A stretch of DNA of 64,000 nucleotides from Sycobia sp. Sy_11. Its lineage: Eukaryota; Arthropoda; Insecta; Hymenoptera; Epichrysomallidae. Numbering within the stretch: the first letter of the stretch is position 1; every line of letters starts with the position of its first letter. Location: NCBI GenBank assembly GCA_018907035.1, contig JACCIC010000039.1:1006001-1070000 (forward strand), given 5' to 3'. A model generated the notes under the pieces. It saw only the letters and a program-made list of their open reading frames with translations, made no database searches and was not told the DNA's origin. Shown here piece by piece: positions 52,201 through 63,698 of the stretch. The position numbers and the translations under genes are program-made.

Positions 52201-52383
52201 TCAGCGCGATCCTTGGTCGAGTTCGAACGTCTTCGCATGCATCGCTTGTTTTCTTCCCTTTTTCTTTCAATAATATATTAATTGTAATACCGGTTAAATT
52301 TTAATATATCACATTCATTTAATTCATTTCATTTATATAATACAATAAATATAATTGATCAATGTACAATTATTAAAACAAAA
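49290..52383. other. Non-coding stretch with one CpG-rich patch
   Basis: 49290-50200 is AT-rich with nothing recognised, and 50600-50870 likewise. A CpG-rich patch covers about 50990-51580, preceded by a GA array (50938-50959) and containing a CCG run (about 51102-51123). Open frames of 195 codons (+, 51102-51689) and 121 codons (-, 51197-51562) overlap there, as expected of CpG-rich DNA; neither shows a domain or clear splice pattern. 51690-52380 holds nothing I recognise. Confidence 0.5.
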
Positions 52384-52471
52384 TCAAGAACCAAGTTCTT
52401 GATGAGCCAGACGGAAGTCTGACTCCCCGGGCCCGGTGTGTAGTGCAGCAGCACGGCATACTTCGGTACGC
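52384..52471 (+). ncRNA. Cluster of short perfect hairpins, candidate structured RNA; strand uncertain
   Basis: Within 88 bases there are four hairpins and one palindrome. TCAAGAAC-CAA-GTTCTTGA (52384-52402) has eight pairs. CAGAC-GGAA-GTCTG (52408-52421) has a GNRA-like loop. CCGGGCCCGG (52427-52436) is the palindrome. GTGC-AGCA-GCAC (52443-52454) is the third hairpin. A stem closed by C(TTCG)G lies at 52456-52471. Tetraloops of the GNRA and TTCG kinds are typical of folded RNAs. The local sequence is GC-richer than its surroundings. I do not recognise the family; I checked by eye against hammerhead core, U6/U6atac, SRP and tRNA patterns without a match. Confidence 0.3.
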
Positions 52472-53855
52472 ATTCAAAGCATGGCACATTTCAATAAATC
52501 AATTCAGTGTTAATATTACGTGGGGTTTTTATACCTTTAAGGTTAGTCTCCAACAAGCGCCAATAAAAATTTTAATTCATTGGCTCAATTATTGTGTTTT
52601 ATTTGTTCATCCTCGATCTATACGAAATAAGAAAATCTCTCCGTGTTGGCGAGATTTTCAATGCACCATATATCATTTAATAAAAATTTAGGGATAGCAA
52701 GAGAGAGAGAGAGAGAGAGAGAGAGAAAATTCGGTGTAGCTTTAGGTTTTTCGATAGAATATAATGGTACCGGAGCGGGAAGCAAAGACGTTCCAAGCTG
52801 GGCACGCTTTTTCGAGCGCATATTGGCACGCCCCTATAGCCAACTCGATCACTTTCAATAAGTGCAAAATTTTTTACATATAAAAGAAAAATCCCTGCGG
52901 GTGAGTCATATATACATATAGATATGCAGGCAGACTTTAATCTTTCTACGCAGCTGCGCTGATGGGACAAAAAAGGTCGTCAAAAGCTGCGAAAGTGTAT
53001 ATATATATATAAATATCTTCCCATACACGGTGAAGCCGACCGTCCTATTCTGGGCGACACAGAAGGTTGCATAGACAAAGAATTTTTTGTGACGGAATGA
53101 GAGAGAGAGAGAGAGAGAGAGATCTCGCAGATACGCGCTGCACTGATTAACGATTACTCAGTGCCGAGTTTCCGGCCGACAGTCGGATACGCGGCCTTGC
53201 CGACGCGCTCGCCAGGTTGAAATGCATGCACGGCCATTGGTCCGCGCGCGTACGTAACGTAACGCGGAAAAGAGAGCGGGTTGGCGAGTTGGCCGAGGCG
53301 AATAGAAGGCTCGTCGGCAGGAGGGAAGAGGGCCCGAGGCGTTGAAAAAGCGTACCTAACAACGTGCCGGGAAAAAAGGCTCGCCGCGGCCTACGGCCTC
53401 CGCCGCGTAGTGTCCGCCCTGCGGGATTTTTCTATATCTCTCTCTCTCTCTCGTCGTCATTACTCCGACGCAACGGCTGCTTTTCACGCTGGGCGAAGGA
53501 TGTCGGGGGAGGGGGGGGGGGAGTATGCGCACGCGAACGGATCCGCGCGGTACAAATACGATCGAGTGTGTACGCGCGCCCGGTGTTTCATATCGCTAAT
53601 TTCCCCGGATCGCCAGCCTTTCCGCGGGTATTACGCGCGCGGACGTGCTTTTTTTTTAACTTTGTCGCGCTGCTGTCGTCTGGGTTGGGGGGGGGCGGGA
53701 GGGAGAGTAAAAGCGGCTAGAGAATATGACGGATTCCCCGAGGCGCGGAATCGAGAACGCACCGCGTCGAATTCATTATGCGCGCGCGATGAATTAGAGT
53801 GCAAATGAAATAGGAGCGTGGTCGACGGAAGGATAGGGTGGGAGAAAGAGAGGGT

Positions 53856-53893
<38 letters not shown>

Positions 53894-55312
53894 AAGAGAG
53901 GAGGATGGTGAAGCTTTTATCCCTATTCCCATAGAAGCTTTTTACGTTCTCGATGATGTAACATCGGGGGTGCGTGTGTATAGATATACATATATAGAGG
54001 GCCGGAGAGAGGAATACGTATTTAGCCGCGGATAATCGTGAGCTTTGCCCACCGACGAATGGGGAGACGAGCGCACGAGCTATACGAATGTTTGCTATCC
54101 CTTCGTAAAACCCGCCATGCCACCCCCACCCCCCAAACTCCTCGCACTCGTAGAAAGCTGCGAGATATACATCGAGAACAATGTCATAATACGAGGTATC
54201 ATTTATCGGGGCGCCCCCTGATAACTCGGGATACGGTTTTGGAAAGATTCTTCTTCCTCGGTCCCCTTCGAAGAGCGGATACAATGGCAATGGGGCCGCG
54301 AAACTGTTTCCTCCGGCTCTACGAAAATTTTCACATGGGAAATATCGCATTTCGCGTTGCAGTATTCGGAGATTCGCATTCTCGGCGACGCGCTGGATAA
54401 TTGTACGCGCGCAATGGTTGTATAAGGAATACCGCATCTTTTCCCGTTCGTATTTCAGTCAATCTACACACGCATATACGAGAAACCACGATAATCTGCC
54501 GAGCATCGCGATTCGATAGGGCTTCGGCATCCCATACGCTTTGCGTAGGACTACGGCTCGAGGAGCATCGTGCCGGAAGCTCGACCGAGCTTCTGCCTGC
54601 TCACTGTCGAGGTCAGGGGCCATCCGTCAAGACCGAGACTCCCCTAAATCCCGAGCCGATCAGTTTTTGGGTTTCTTCAAGATAATTTTCTTGAGGGATC
54701 GCGCTGCAATTTTTAATAAACATTTATAGAAGCGCGTGCGTGTACGTGCGTGTCAGAAATTAGCTTCGTCGTATATTTCTTATATTGTGACTTGAGAATA
54801 AGCACATCACGACACGTGATTAAAGCTTTTTCCATGAAACATTACTTGAAATAGCTTCAATCGATATTCTTATTTTCACATTCAATTACGCATAGCAACT
54901 TCATGATTCCGAGCGTGAATGTACGGCGAACGGTATCGGTAATCGGCTTTAGTTCCTTAACAAGTCACCATAGGCGCTTAACACGACTTTTGCATCCGCG
55001 GAAAACCTCGTGCACAGATGCCACTGCGTATTTCTAGAGGTAGCGTCTCTCCACCCGCGAGTCAGTGGCGTCGCTTTAGGCATCCGTGATCCCGCCAATA
55101 ACACATCCGCGGCCTCTCGTTCAATTCGAGGACGCGGAAGAGACCTAGCCCCTGCCTAGATGGTTTCTCACACACGCGCGCATACACACACACACACACC
55201 CATATATATCTATCTCTTTGTCTGTCGTCATTCCTTCCATCCATCCGTGTACCGTAGCCGCTTCGTCGAACTTCCGCGCGTCTCAGTGCTCGCTGATATA
55301 CTCATCGCGTAC

Positions 55313-55346
<34 letters not shown>

Positions 55347-55624
55347 CTGTCTCTCGACAGAGAGAAAATTGCGAGACCAAATCGGTTGTCTGCAGCGTTC
55401 CACGTTCTATCCTTCTCCAGCCCTCGCCTCTTCCTTCTCCTCCTCCTCCACCTCCTCTTCTTCCACCACCCGTTTTTCCGCTCTGTATTTTTTGAGAAAA
55501 TATACGAGCCCGGCACGCGCACATGGGTGTGCACAATTTTTAAATATGCATGTTTCCAACAGTTCTCGCCGGGCTCCTGAATATTTATTCTTCCGGCGTT
55601 GTTTAATAAAATAGCGGATCGTTC

Positions 55625-55751
55625 TGGTTTCTACTTCTGCTTCGTCGTCGTCTTCTTCTTCTTCTTCTGCTACGTCTCCTCTTTATTTTTCTTTCTTTTT
55701 CCCCCTCGCCCTCCCCTCGCTTTTTTTCCCTTCTTTTTTTTTCATTAAGAC
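55625..55751. repeat. Polypyrimidine tract with (CTT)n core
   Basis: Nearly pure pyrimidine on the + strand over about 125 bases, with GTC/CTT repeats at the left, then C-rich and T-rich blocks. It lies within a longer pyrimidine-rich zone starting at about 55400. Confidence 0.85.
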
Positions 55752-58700
55752 GAGTAGTCCCCGGCTGTTACATATTCATAGGTACGGAACGTAGGCGCTC
55801 CCGCTGACGGATATAGTCGCTTTTTCGACTTATCAAGCGCACGTCCCCGTGTAAATGATTGCAAGCGACAATTTTCTAAGTCTGTCTGAAATCTGTATGT
55901 ATGTTGTAAGATGATTGATATGCACTGAAAAAATAAAAATTTCTTTTAACAATATAATACCGTTGTATCCGATAAATACATTCCAAATCATATTATTTCG
56001 ATATGGAAATTCTACAAATTATTGACTCGATGAGAGAGCAGATTTTTTTCAATAATCGCTTAATATATGTTGAGCTGAAATTAGCTAGTTCGTGAATTAT
56101 ATATATATATATAACAGAAGAATCCAGTAAATATCTATTCGGCATATGAGATTTTTTTTGTTGAATATTATATTTTCACATTGTAATAATGTTTTTTTAT
56201 AACTTATCCGTGTAATTTTTACAAATCCAATATCCACTGCTTTATCACTATACTTGTATTTTTTTGTCGAAAATCAGGAAAATAATTTTTGGGCGCTTTA
56301 ATTAGAAACGTTATGAAAAATATATACCGTTCGCGCTGAATTTGAAAATCTGTCACGTATAACATGAAATTTCCTAATTGTATGAGGGTCATATGCAAAT
56401 TTTGTACAATGTTCGTCGCATTTCATTACATGCCAATATCGTATACATTAAGTTGAGGACGTAATTTTTTTTTTTTTTTTTGCTACAACGCCGCGATTTT
56501 GGCAAATATTTCCTATCCGCCATTTTAGGGAATGTACGATCAGGATCATTATGTATTTTAATGTAAGCATTTACTGGCCGTCGCGCATGCATTTATATGT
56601 AAATAAGAGAGTGTACTTTAAATTATTAACTGGAATTTAATGCTGGAATTTTACGCCGTAACTTCCGGCTCCATTTTCCGCCGCACTTTCCTCAATCCCC
56701 CCCCCCTCCACCTCCCCGCGCTCCGAATCATTATCCGCAATAATTATTTCAAAAGTTTTTTAATGCTATTTGCCTGATCGAATTATTTACTCGCGCGCAA
56801 CTTTGCGCTCGGTGGCCGAGAGCCATTTATTATCCCTCGAATGTGTATTATACGCATCCTAAGCCAACGAAAATTGCTCCTCTGCCGCGCAGCGAAGGAA
56901 ATTTTACGAGCACCGAACGAGTATATGGGATTTTTAATTAAAGCAAAAAAATATACTTTATTACCTACGTAGTCATTATGGGAGTGGCTATCGTCATTCA
57001 TTTACCATAGTATCACGACTATATTTAAAGACGAGACAATTATCGCTATACTGTCATAAGTACAGCGAAAATTTGTTTTCTAATGAGTTTTTTTTTCGGG
57101 AGTCGATTGGACGTGCAATGGAGCGAAAATACAACGAACGTAAGTGCGATAAACGTATAAAGCTGTTGCATTTTTGAAGCACACCCATACATATGTATAT
57201 TTAGCATAATACGTTTGCTCTGCCCGCAGCTAATCTATAATACTGCGCCATTAAGACTGAAAGTTGCACATTAATCGATATCCTACGAGGAGATTTTTTC
57301 TTGCTTACACTCGTCAGACCAACGTCGAGCGGCTATAATCCAGTCAATTCTAATATATACTAATCGATTACGAGCCTTTCCTGTTCCTTCGCCAAGTCTC
57401 AATACAACTTTTTACCGATTCACTGGCAAATGCACATTCCTTCGAGCCACTAAATCGACACGGAAGTTTCGTGCATTCTTCTTGCGTTTCAATTCAAGGC
57501 TTCACGTTCAATCCAGTACCAGTTCACGAGAATCGTCATTAATATCGTTCTACTGGCCGGCATTGCAATCCGTCGCAGATCTACGAATTTTTCACGCGTT
57601 TTCTGCGCACCGCCCACACTTTGCGCACCTTTTGGGAAATTTGCTGGCCAGGAATTTGGGAAACGACTGGCCAGGATTAACATACGGATTTGCGACAATT
57701 TTATGCACAGTCCTCTTGAAAACAGAGCGATTTTTACTCATTCGATAAATGAGAAAAGTCGACGGTCCGTCGAACTGTATGGCTGCCGAGAACGAACAAA
57801 TTAATGGCCCGCGGGCACGATCGTCATATTCGTCTTGGACGTAGCGCGCGCGCGCGCGCGCGATCAATTATTCCCTCCGCGCGAACGATCTCTCGCTACA
57901 AGGACTAACTTCGCGATGCATTATGCATGGAGTATATTTGAAGATCCTCTTTCTCTTCCCTCTCGCTCCCTCTCTCACCGCCCCCTCTCTGGGAATTGAC
58001 GAGAAAGCGAGAGATTCGCAAGGGACGGGGGGAGGTACGGAAACGAACGCAGGACGGGAGGGGGGATAGGGAGTATAGCACGAGAGAAAGAGAAATATAT
58101 CATCTGGGGTTTCGCAGAAACTCGGATAAGGACCGATAGCTGCGAGCCGCGTGGAAACGACATCCAGTCCCGCGGGAATTGTCCCTTACGAAATCTCCAC
58201 GTGTTGTAGCTCGCTGAGCAGGAAAACCCATGCTGTGAAAAGCAGCCAAGAGAGTGAGAGAGAGAGAGTGAGAGGGGGCAAGGGAAGCTCTACCTGTGCA
58301 GACAAGTAAACGAAGAAGATGAAAAGGAGAGCGATGCTATATACAATGGCTGTGGAGAGCACGGGGCACAATCCTGGAGATAAAAACGATTCGAAAAGGA
58401 ATAAAAATCTTGAAATCTGGTAGTAGAACGAGACTAGCTCTCTCCCTCTCTTTCTAGGTATTCACAACCACGCAACCGGGATGAAATTGGAAAATTGTCT
58501 CAGGACCGACCCGTGTGACACGGCTCGTTAGTTTATTATACATATATAAATCGGAATACCACGGAGTGTACTCTTTCGCAACCCTCGCCCTTCCATGCCA
58601 GAGCTTTCATTTTCCCTCCGTCTTTGATTAAACCCGCCCTCCTCATCCTCCTTCTCCTCCACCTCCTCCTCCTTGGCCACCTAGTCGCGTGGAATATATA

Positions 58701-59216
58701 ACTTCTTTGCTTGATCTTGCTAGCAGCAAGCGGCATTAGTCGCGGGGCAATGCATAAATAACGCGGGATGATTCTCGGTGATGAGTATCGGCAAGGGGCG
58801 GATTTACATTCGCTCCGATGGTGTAAAAAGTTCGTCTCGAGTAAGTCGAAAAAAGTCTCGGTTTCGGGGAGATTAAGGGATATCCCCCCCCCTCTCTCTC
58901 TCTCTCTCTCTATCTTTATGCGACCTCTGTCTTCCTTGATTAGAGAAGCAAATGAACTCACTGTAGGATAAAAAGCAAGAGAAAACCAATTGTAAGAGTC
59001 GACTGGCACCGAGAAAAAGTGGTCGAATTAGTTTTTCACCCTTGGACGGCCACAGCGGGAGATACAAGAGCGGATAAAGAAATTTCATATCCATCCGTGT
59101 GTCTCTTCTATGTGTAGGCGTCGCGTTTCACTCCTATCACCATCCGCTATAAGTGGAAATTTCGAGATCTCTATAATAATGTGCATAGGCCCGTAATGCT
59201 CGCAGTGCTGGGTTCC

Positions 59217-59274
59217 TATATATATATATATATATATAGATATATATATATAGAGAGAGAGATAGATATATCGA

Positions 59275-59322
<48 letters not shown>
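59217..59322. repeat. Compound (AT)n, GA, (GT)n microsatellite
   Basis: AT at 59217-59238 and 59241-59252, short GA and GATA runs, then GT at 59278-59322. Confidence 0.95.
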
Positions 59323-59323
<1 letters not shown>

Positions 59324-59460
59324 CGGCTACAGCAGTTTGCGCAACACCCCGAGAGAGTTAATTTTAATCCGCTTCGCTGCCTTCTCTCTCCCTTTCTCTC
59401 TCTTGCCTACTCTCGCTCTCTTTCTTTCGCAAACTCTGTATTTATATCGAGCGTCTATGT

Positions 59461-59464
<4 letters not shown>

Positions 59465-59507
<43 letters not shown>
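59465..59507. repeat. (AT)n microsatellite
   Basis: 43 bp of pure AT repeat, 140 bp to the right of the compound array ending at 59322. Confidence 0.95.
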
Positions 59508-59512
<5 letters not shown>

Positions 59513-60363
59513 GAAAAGTATCGTCGCCCCAATAGCCTTGGACGAGGGCAGGGGACAACGACAATAACACAACAACGCCCCCGAGTATAATCGTATAATC
59601 GTTATGCAAATAAAATTATTTCGCCGCGCCGTTTCCCGGCTATTACGGGGATATTATAGGCGAAAGATTACAGATGGCCGTTCTTTTCCTAATTATGGCG
59701 ATTCCCGGAGGTAGAGAGGGAAAGAGAGACAGAGAGAGAGAAGTCAAAAGTGGGAGAGAACATTGTACAAAATTATTAGAGTACGCGTTATTGTAAAGCA
59801 AATAGCCACGTGATATAGTCAACCACGTTCCAAAAAGGTTTCATAATATGCATGAGGTAAAGCCGTAACTTTCATACAATATAAAGTAAAGTTTAAAAAT
59901 CGTAAAATAACATAAATAAACAAAATAGGGAAAATGATAATAAGAGCTAGAGCTGGGGATGGATAAAACCGGACCCACCGCCCCTGCCCCCCCCCCCTCG
60001 CTGGAGCGATTCATCCTCGCTGTCCGAGATCATTCGGCGAGACTCCTCTCCGGCCAGTGATGAGCGTCTCTCGCAACGTTCGCGCGAGCCGCGCGCGATT
60101 CGAAGTCGACCGAGGCTAACCGCTCGGATTCCCTCCCCCCCCCCACGCCCGCTCCACGTCCAAAACCCGAGGAAACTCGGGCGTACGCGCGCGCAAGAGC
60201 TGCGTCCCGAGGCACGCGCGCGGTCGCTTGCATAATGTATAACAATGTTCGCCCGGGCCAAAAAGAATCGCAGAGCAGAGCGAGGAGAATTCTAGAGACC
60301 GACAGCGTTATCCTGGCTTCTCATCCGGGGGCCGGGCATTCGTCTGCTGTACGTATGTACATG

Positions 60364-60369
60364 TATATA

Positions 60370-60416
<47 letters not shown>

Positions 60417-60441
60417 CCAATTAAGCATGTGTGTGTGTGTG
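60364..60441. repeat. (AT)n array followed by (GT)n
   Basis: AT at 60364-60412 with one TG interruption, a 15-base spacer, then GT at 60428-60441. It borders the CpG-rich patch at 59990-60310. Confidence 0.93.
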
Positions 60442-63351
60442 CGTGGGTTCGCGCGTGCGTTCAGCGGCAGATGCATCCCAGCGCCTAAGTGAGAGATTCC
60501 CTTTTGACGCGGACGGGGGAGCCGCAGAAACGCCCTCACTCCCATATATGTATATATCATTAATGACCCGGCCGCGGAAAATGCCCCGGGTATCCCAGCA
60601 GAGCGCGAGATCTTCGCGATATAATTATAGCGCGCTCGGGCGCTAATTCACGCCGTTGCACTTGCACACTGGCATTTCACCAAAGGGAAACGTTCCTCCC
60701 AAAGTTTTTCGAGGACGTAATTTTTCGAATGGAATTACGGAAAATTATCAGTGATCGGCATTGGTTTTTCTATTGTAAATCGGGAACTGTTCAAGGCATT
60801 GAAAAGGTTTCTTGTTGACGAATTCAGATTTGTGCGCAAAATCACGGGACTCTATATATAAGCGATATAATTATGACAATTCGAATTTCTTAATTTTCAC
60901 TGGAATACATCTAATGAGCGTCTTTCAATTTAGAGTATCTCTGCTGATTTTCTAATTCAACGTAGAAGTCGTGCTTAATCAGACGGCGCGATAAATAGTG
61001 TCGATGCGAAAACTTGATACGTATTAATTATCTTCTTTTAAGCTTGTAAACATTCATCTACTTTAGCGACTTATCACTAAAGCGAATGATATTAATGAAC
61101 CTTATGTTCTACCAGAGAAAAATTTAAGTAAGTTATTAATTAATTAACTTAATTAAAATAAACATGCTCTTAAAAAGGAGAAAACTTAATAAATCTATGT
61201 AGTAAAATGGTATACTTAAAGTTAATACAACCGAAATTTGTAAAGTATATTTAGATTTGAAAATATTATATTTAAATGGAACAAAGGCAGACGGAGATTA
61301 ATAGATATCTTGAAATAAGTTGTTTATCAAGAATTTTTATTAACAGTTACATTAATACAATCATGAAATACATTTTTTTTCATTTTTATTAGAATAAAAA
61401 AAATTTTATATATTTAAGTTCGAATACAATTTACAAGGTCATCTGCACTCTAGCAATTTTATTCATTTTAAACAACTAAATGATAAAATTAAATGTTTCT
61501 GCCCTGATGCTGCATTCATTATTTACTCTTTTATTCCCTCTATCTCATTTTTATTTTTAGTTATAAATATTTAATTCTTAACTTTCTGTTATTGAACATT
61601 CTATATTTAACAAGATTAAAGTAATTAGGAAGAATAAAATAATTTCAATTATCACTGTTCTTTTCTAATTTTTATAAAAAATTTACAGAATCTCATGTTA
61701 CATATATAAAAAATTATATAACATAAAGCAATATTTACTTTTATATTTTGTTCAATATTAATCAAAATATGAAGTATAGAAAAAATTCTTATGACATACA
61801 AAAAAAATTAAATATAAAAATAATATAAGTTTTTTTTAAACTTGAAAACTTATAAAACGCAAGAATTTAAAATTCAATAAATTGATATTAATTTAGATAT
61901 TATATAATTATATTTGACAAAGAATTACTAATTGAAATAATTATAATTATAGAAATGCCATTAATTTTTTCTACTTAATAAGGCTGCGCTAATTGAAATG
62001 CCATTAATCACATCAGATATGCATCAGTAGTTGCGCCTGAAGTAATTATTTTCTTTTTATTCGACATAAAAGATTTTATTAAAAGCTGGATTATAACTTA
62101 ACGTTTTACTTATTGCTCCCGACTCTACATCTCATATCCTTCAGTTTAAAATTAGAAGCGCGCATATGATGTGCACGAAAAGGCAGAAAAAGATAAAGTG
62201 CGAGATAATGCTCGCGCAGAAATGAAATACGATATCTTGCTTAACTGTTGACTTTATGACGAGCTTTCTGATAGATATAGAATAAGAAGTAGAAAAATTC
62301 CTGTTTGTTCGTCTTATATTTGTTATCAACTTTTTATTTAAAACGAACGAAAGCCCATATATCCCAAAGGATATTATTTTCTTCCGAAATTAACTTAAAG
62401 AAGAAATATCAAGTTTGTCTTAATATCGAAATCTAGTCCATAATTGTCAATATTAAAGTTTTATGATGAAGATGCATTGATAAAATAAAATTCTTTATGA
62501 ATCCAAATCCAATCTACTCTCAATTAACTTTGCATTAACATCCGTGAAAAAGGTGGCGTGAGTGAAATGAACGATCATCAAAACTATAATTCCATTTCTC
62601 AATTAAAAAATAAAACAAGATATAATTGAACATAATGAGCTGCTAATAGAAATTAATCTATAAAGTTCTATAAGTTAATCAGATGTATAGGATATATGTC
62701 GTTCAGACACATATTGGTATTTCTATAATGATTAATCAATTTGTACTTAATTATCAAAAACAAAAAAAATTTAACAAAAATTTTTTTGCCATAAAATCTT
62801 CCATTCGTTTCGAACTTTCAAGTTTTCGAAGTTTTTATATAATCTTGAGAAGAATTTCTCAAGAAGCTCTTACAATATTCTACAGTCTCTCTATAAAAAT
62901 ATTCTCAACCAGATTAATTAAGTACTAACAGAAAACTAACATTGCACATAGCGTTGTTCTATGAATCAGAAGAAGAAGAAAAAACGGAAAAATATCCCTA
63001 ATCAGTATACATTCAAAACAACAAAGAAGAAGAAGTTAGAAATTGGCTTAATAACGGCGACAGTGAGAACTCGGTGAAAAGAAATACTGGATAAAGAAGA
63101 GGTGCAGGGGTTGAAAGTGGTAAGGGGAACGGGGCCGGGAGAATGGGGACGAGGGAGAATTACCGGAAAGCGCACTCTTCGGCTGTTTGAGCGCGGCGGC
63201 AAACGACATCGAGTCGTCTATGCGGCGGCGACCGCGGGGGCAACGGCTACGAAGACGACGACGACGACGAACAGGGAAAACAGAGAGAAGACGCCACTTG
63301 GCAGCTATAGTCTTTATCTGGAGATAGGGCGACGGGGAAAGGGGGAGACGA

Positions 63352-63357
<6 letters not shown>

Positions 63358-63419
<62 letters not shown>
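63358..63419. repeat. (GA)n microsatellite, longest in the window
   Basis: 62 bp of uninterrupted GA repeat in a purine-rich zone that runs from about 63290 to 63560. Confidence 0.97.
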
Positions 63420-63431
<12 letters not shown>

Positions 63432-63654
63432 ACATAGACAGTTTGAAAAGCAGAGGAGGAACGGCTACGGCAGAGATGAAAAGCGAGTCCAGGGAAAAGA
63501 CGCGGTGGGATCGCGAGGACGAGAGCGCGGGTGGTTGGTAGGAAGGGGAGGGGGGGAGAACGATCGCAGCCGGAGCTGCAGAAATAGATGGCTTAACAGA
63601 TAAGCGCGAGGAGAAATTGTCGCGGAAGACGGAAAAGAGAGGCAGTGGGAGTGC

Positions 63655-63660
<6 letters not shown>

Positions 63661-63694
<34 letters not shown>
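63661..63694. repeat. (GA)n microsatellite
   Basis: 34 bp of pure GA repeat, in the same orientation as the array 240 bp to the left. Confidence 0.95.

Positions 63695-63698
<4 letters not shown>

Noticed and set aside
53631..54437. 268-codon open frame on the - strand, the longest in the window
   Set aside because: It runs through the GA array at 53862-53889 as Leu-Ser repeats, has no domain, and the flanking composition is that of ordinary non-coding DNA.
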